The notes under the pieces are model-generated. The model saw only the letters and a program-made list of their open reading frames with translations, was not told where the DNA came from and did no database searches. From CAZSWS01 sp964610765 (GTDB lineage: Bacteria; Bacteroidota; Bacteroidia; Bacteroidales; Tannerellaceae), in NCBI GenBank assembly GCA_964610765.1, contig CAZSWS010000006.1, positions 1-62,935 on the forward strand: a stretch of DNA of 62,935 nt, given 5' to 3'. Of the stretch, positions 60,715 to 62,935 are shown piece after piece; the first letter of the stretch is position 1; each line of letters starts with the position of its first letter. The position numbers and the translations under genes were made by a program.

Positions 60715-62322
60715 TTACAACTTAGGACCAGCAGTAACAAGTGCTTTTCCTGCTTCGTTTCCTTCGAATTTAGCAAAGTTTTTAATGAAACGTGCTGACA
60801 AATCTTTTGCTTTTTCATCCCATTCTGCTACATTAGCATATGTATCGCGTGGATCAAGAATACTTGGATCTACGTTAGGTAATGCAGTAGGAACAGTAAA
60901 GCTGAAGAAAGGAATAGATTTAGTTGGTGCTTTGTCAATAGAACCATCTAAAATAGCATCAATTATACCACGAGTATCTTTGATAGAGATACGTTTTCCT
61001 GTACCATTCCATCCTGTATTTACTAAGTAAGCTTTAGCACCAACTTTATTCATTTTCTTAACTAACTCTTCTGCATATTTTGTTGGGTGCAATGATAAGA
61101 AAGCAGCACCAAAGCAAGCAGAGAAAGTTGGAGTAGGCTCAGTAATACCACGTTCTGTTCCAGCTAATTTAGCTGTAAATCCTGATAGGAAATAATATTG
61201 AGCTTGTTCAGGAGTTAAGATTGAAACAGGAGGTAACACGCCAAATGCATCTGCAGATAAGAAAATTACTTGTTTTGCATGAGGACCTTTAGATATTGGT
61301 TTTACAATATTATCAATATGATAAATAGGATAAGAAACACGTGTGTTTTCAGTAGTGCTTTTATCATTAAAGTCAATTTTCCCATTAGCATCAACCGTAA
61401 CATTTTCAAGCAAAGCATCTTTTTTTATTGCATTGTAAATATCTGGCTCACTTTCTTTATCCAAATTGATAACCTTAGCATAACAGCCACCCTCATAGTT
61501 GAATACACCTTCATCATCCCATCCATGCTCATCGTCTCCGATTAGTAAGCGTTTTGGATCTGTCGATAAAGTTGTTTTACCTGTACCTGAAAGACCAAAG
61601 AAAATAGCAGTGCTTTTTCCTTCCAAGTCTGTATTGGCAGAGCAGTGCATAGATGCAATACCACGTAAAGGATTCACATAGTTCATAATAGAGAATAATC
61701 CTTTTTTCATCTCGCCACCATACCATGTATTTAGAATAACTTGTTCTTTCACCTTCAAGTTGAACACAGTAGCTGTTTCTGAGTTTAGACCTAGCTCTTT
61801 ATAGTTTTCAACTTTGGCTTTAGAAGCATTGAAAGAAACAAAGTCTGGTTCTCCGTAGTTTGCTAACTCTTCAGCAGTTGGGCGAATAAACATATTAGTT
61901 ACAAAATGAGCTTGCCATGCAACTTCCATAATAAAGCGTACTTTTAAACGAGTAGCTTCATTTGCACCGCAGAATGTATCAACAACATAAAGACGTTTTC
62001 CGGATAGTTCCTTAACAGCTTTTTGCTTTAAGTCAACCCAAGTTTCTTCAGAACATGGTTTGTTATCATTTTTATATTCGTCTGAAGTCCACCATACAGA
62101 ATCTTCAGAAGCTTCATTCTTAACAAAGAACTTATCTTTTGGCGAACGACCGGTATAAACACCTGTCATCACGTTCACCGCTCCTAACTCAGTTACTTGA
62201 CCTTTTTCAAAGCCTTCTAAACCTGCTTTTGTTTCTTCAGCAAACAACACATCGTAAGATGGATTGTGTATAATTTCTTTTACATCGGTAATACCGTACT
62301 TAGTTAAATCTAAATTTGCCAT
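60715..62322 (-). CDS. pckA: Phosphoenolpyruvate carboxykinase (ATP)
   Basis: A 535-residue enzyme that interconverts oxaloacetate and phosphoenolpyruvate with ATP. In anaerobic Bacteroidales it fixes CO2 toward succinate and propionate. It has the kinase loop GLSGTGKTTLSTD, the metal-binding region GDDEHGWDDEGVFNYEGGCY and GTERGITEPTPTFSACFGA. The start at MANLDLTKYG fits the family. A leader hairpin and a -7 element lie upstream. Confidence 0.96.
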   Translation of the reverse strand: MANLDLTKYGITDVKEIIHNPSYDVLFAEETKAGLEGFEKGQVTELGAVNVMTGVYTGRSPKDKFFVKNEASEDSVWWTSDEYKNDNKPCSEETWVDLKQKAVKELSGKRLYVVDTFCGANEATRLKVRFIMEVAWQAHFVTNMFIRPTAEELANYGEPDFVSFNASKAKVENYKELGLNSETATVFNLKVKEQVILNTWYGGEMKKGLFSIMNYVNPLRGIASMHCSANTDLEGKSTAIFFGLSGTGKTTLSTDPKRLLIGDDEHGWDDEGVFNYEGGCYAKVINLDKESEPDIYNAIKKDALLENVTVDANGKIDFNDKSTTENTRVSYPIYHIDNIVKPISKGPHAKQVIFLSADAFGVLPPVSILTPEQAQYYFLSGFTAKLAGTERGITEPTPTFSACFGAAFLSLHPTKYAEELVKKMNKVGAKAYLVNTGWNGTGKRISIKDTRGIIDAILDGSIDKAPTKSIPFFSFTVPTALPNVDPSILDPRDTYANVAEWDEKAKDLSARFIKNFAKFEGNEAGKALVTAGPKL

Positions 62323-62844
62323 TTTGTTACTTTTAAAAAGAGTTGATGTGATAATTTATATATGATTATTGATTTGATAATCATTTTTATTTTATGCGAA
62401 TGCAAATCTAATACATTTTTTTATTCCAAATAAACAATTAAAGAAATTTTTCAGTAATAAATCTTCTTTCAGATAATATTATTGCTTAAAAAGCATTTTT
62501 TTAAGCCTAAACCCCTAATTTTATTACAAAAACTCTATATCATCACATATTTGTACTAAATAAGCTCTCATACATAAACCATTTTTTCACGCATAAAAAC
62601 ATCAAGCTTTCACCTTTTCATAAAAATACGACTATTACAAATACACCTTTAGAAAGGAACCGCAATCACTGTTTATTTAGATTTTTCACATGGCAATCAT
62701 TTAAAAAACTTAAATACATGTTTTATAACAGCGTACTAAAGACCGATTATCTCGCTAACAATGTATATTTTGCAAAATTCTTTTTCAAAAAGAGAAAACA
62801 CACAAAAAATTATTGTCTAATCATTAATTAATACATGTAAAATC
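62323..62844. other. Divergent intergenic region, no gene
   Basis: It holds a pckA leader hairpin (62362-62369 with 62377-62384) and a -7 element for pckA at 62403-62410. Toward the EF-G-like gene I see only a near-consensus TATATTTTG at 62764-62772. The remainder is AT-rich, without coding signal. Confidence 0.6.
62403..62410 (-). promoter_or_regulatory. -7 element TAGATTTG of pckA
   Basis: On the minus strand this reads TAGATTTG, 81 bases before the pckA start. The leader would carry the hairpin ATGATTAT/ATAATCAT. Confidence 0.5.
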
Positions 62845-62935
62845 ATGAAAGTTTATCAAACAAATGAAATTAAGAACATTTCTATCTTGGGAAGTTCTGG
62901 CTCTGGGAAAACCACTCTCGCTGAAGCTATGCTTT
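62845..62935 (+). CDS. EF-G-like translational GTPase, N-terminal fragment
   Basis: Only the first 30 codons are in the window, and the gene runs off the right edge. It opens MKVYQTNEIKNISILGSSGS and continues GKTTLAEAML, giving the P-loop GSSGSGKTT. This matches the elongation-factor-G-like GTPases (EF-G paralogues) of Bacteroidales, whose P-loop differs from the usual AHIDAGKTT of true EF-G. The identification rests on this short stretch only. Confidence 0.65.
   Translation, partial: MKVYQTNEIKNISILGSSGSGKTTLAEAML

Noticed and set aside
1..62935. Defence island, prophage, integrative element or secondary-metabolite cluster
   Set aside because: No restriction, toxin-antitoxin, Cas, integrase, phage structural or biosynthetic-cluster genes are recognisable; nearly all genes are conserved housekeeping or envelope genes.

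Overview
This window is an ordinary stretch of chromosome from a member of the order Bacteroidales (Bacteroides, Parabacteroides or a close relative). The evidence is the Bacteroidetes-type promoter signature (TAnnTTTG, sometimes with TTG about 20 bases upstream) in front of many genes, the lack of Shine-Dalgarno sequences, a complete MoxR-Bat operon, a GT3-type glycogen synthase, several HU-superfamily proteins, and AT-rich DNA. I see no insertion sequence, prophage, integrase, rRNA operon or CRISPR array.

Layout. 1-3.2 kb: a polyamine dehydrogenase, peroxiredoxin and recA operon. 3.2-9.3 kb: a deacetylase-like protein that has lost its metal ligands, a glycosyltransferase, a secreted M16 peptidase and a DUF4268 protein. 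9.3-12.2 kb: GtrA, then a sugar kinase fused to a RapZ C-terminal domain and overlapping a sugar-1-phosphate nucleotidyltransferase (probable AmgK/MurU-like cell-wall sugar recycling). 12.2-21.1 kb: cyclophilin, DUF4294, acyltransferase, DEAD helicase, ispE, a YgiQ-type radical SAM protein, a phosphoesterase and threonine aldolase. 21.3-25.2 kb: gyrA and a TPR protein.

25.4-36.2 kb (minus strand): a stress protein, a small HTH protein with a palindrome upstream, a PAP2 phosphatase, and batE, batD, batC, batB, batA, an unnamed membrane protein, DUF58 and moxR. 36.3-41.2 kb: three HU-superfamily genes: a soluble HU, an HU-transmembrane-LysM protein overlapping it, and an HU-winged-helix protein preceded by an elaborate leader of nested inverted repeats. 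An rRNA/tRNA methyltransferase and a secreted protein of unknown function lie between them.

41.2-52.7 kb: oxidoreductase, trmD, glycogen synthase and phosphorylase, tRNA-Gln(CUG), rsfS, ftsH, cdsA, an outer-membrane beta-barrel and a 55-residue ferredoxin. 52.8-62.9 kb: pgk, a tRNA-editing domain protein, an XRE regulator downstream of a 756-base operator-rich gap, recR, a GT2 transferase, GNAT, YqgE, an aminotransferase, pckA and the start of an EF-G-like GTPase.

The most unusual items are the HU-TM-LysM protein, a candidate physical link between nucleoid and peptidoglycan; the switch-like leader of the HU-winged-helix gene; the operator array before the XRE regulator; the kinase-RapZ fusion; and the deacetylase-like protein with substituted metal ligands. 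All functional statements are by motif reading; no database search was run.
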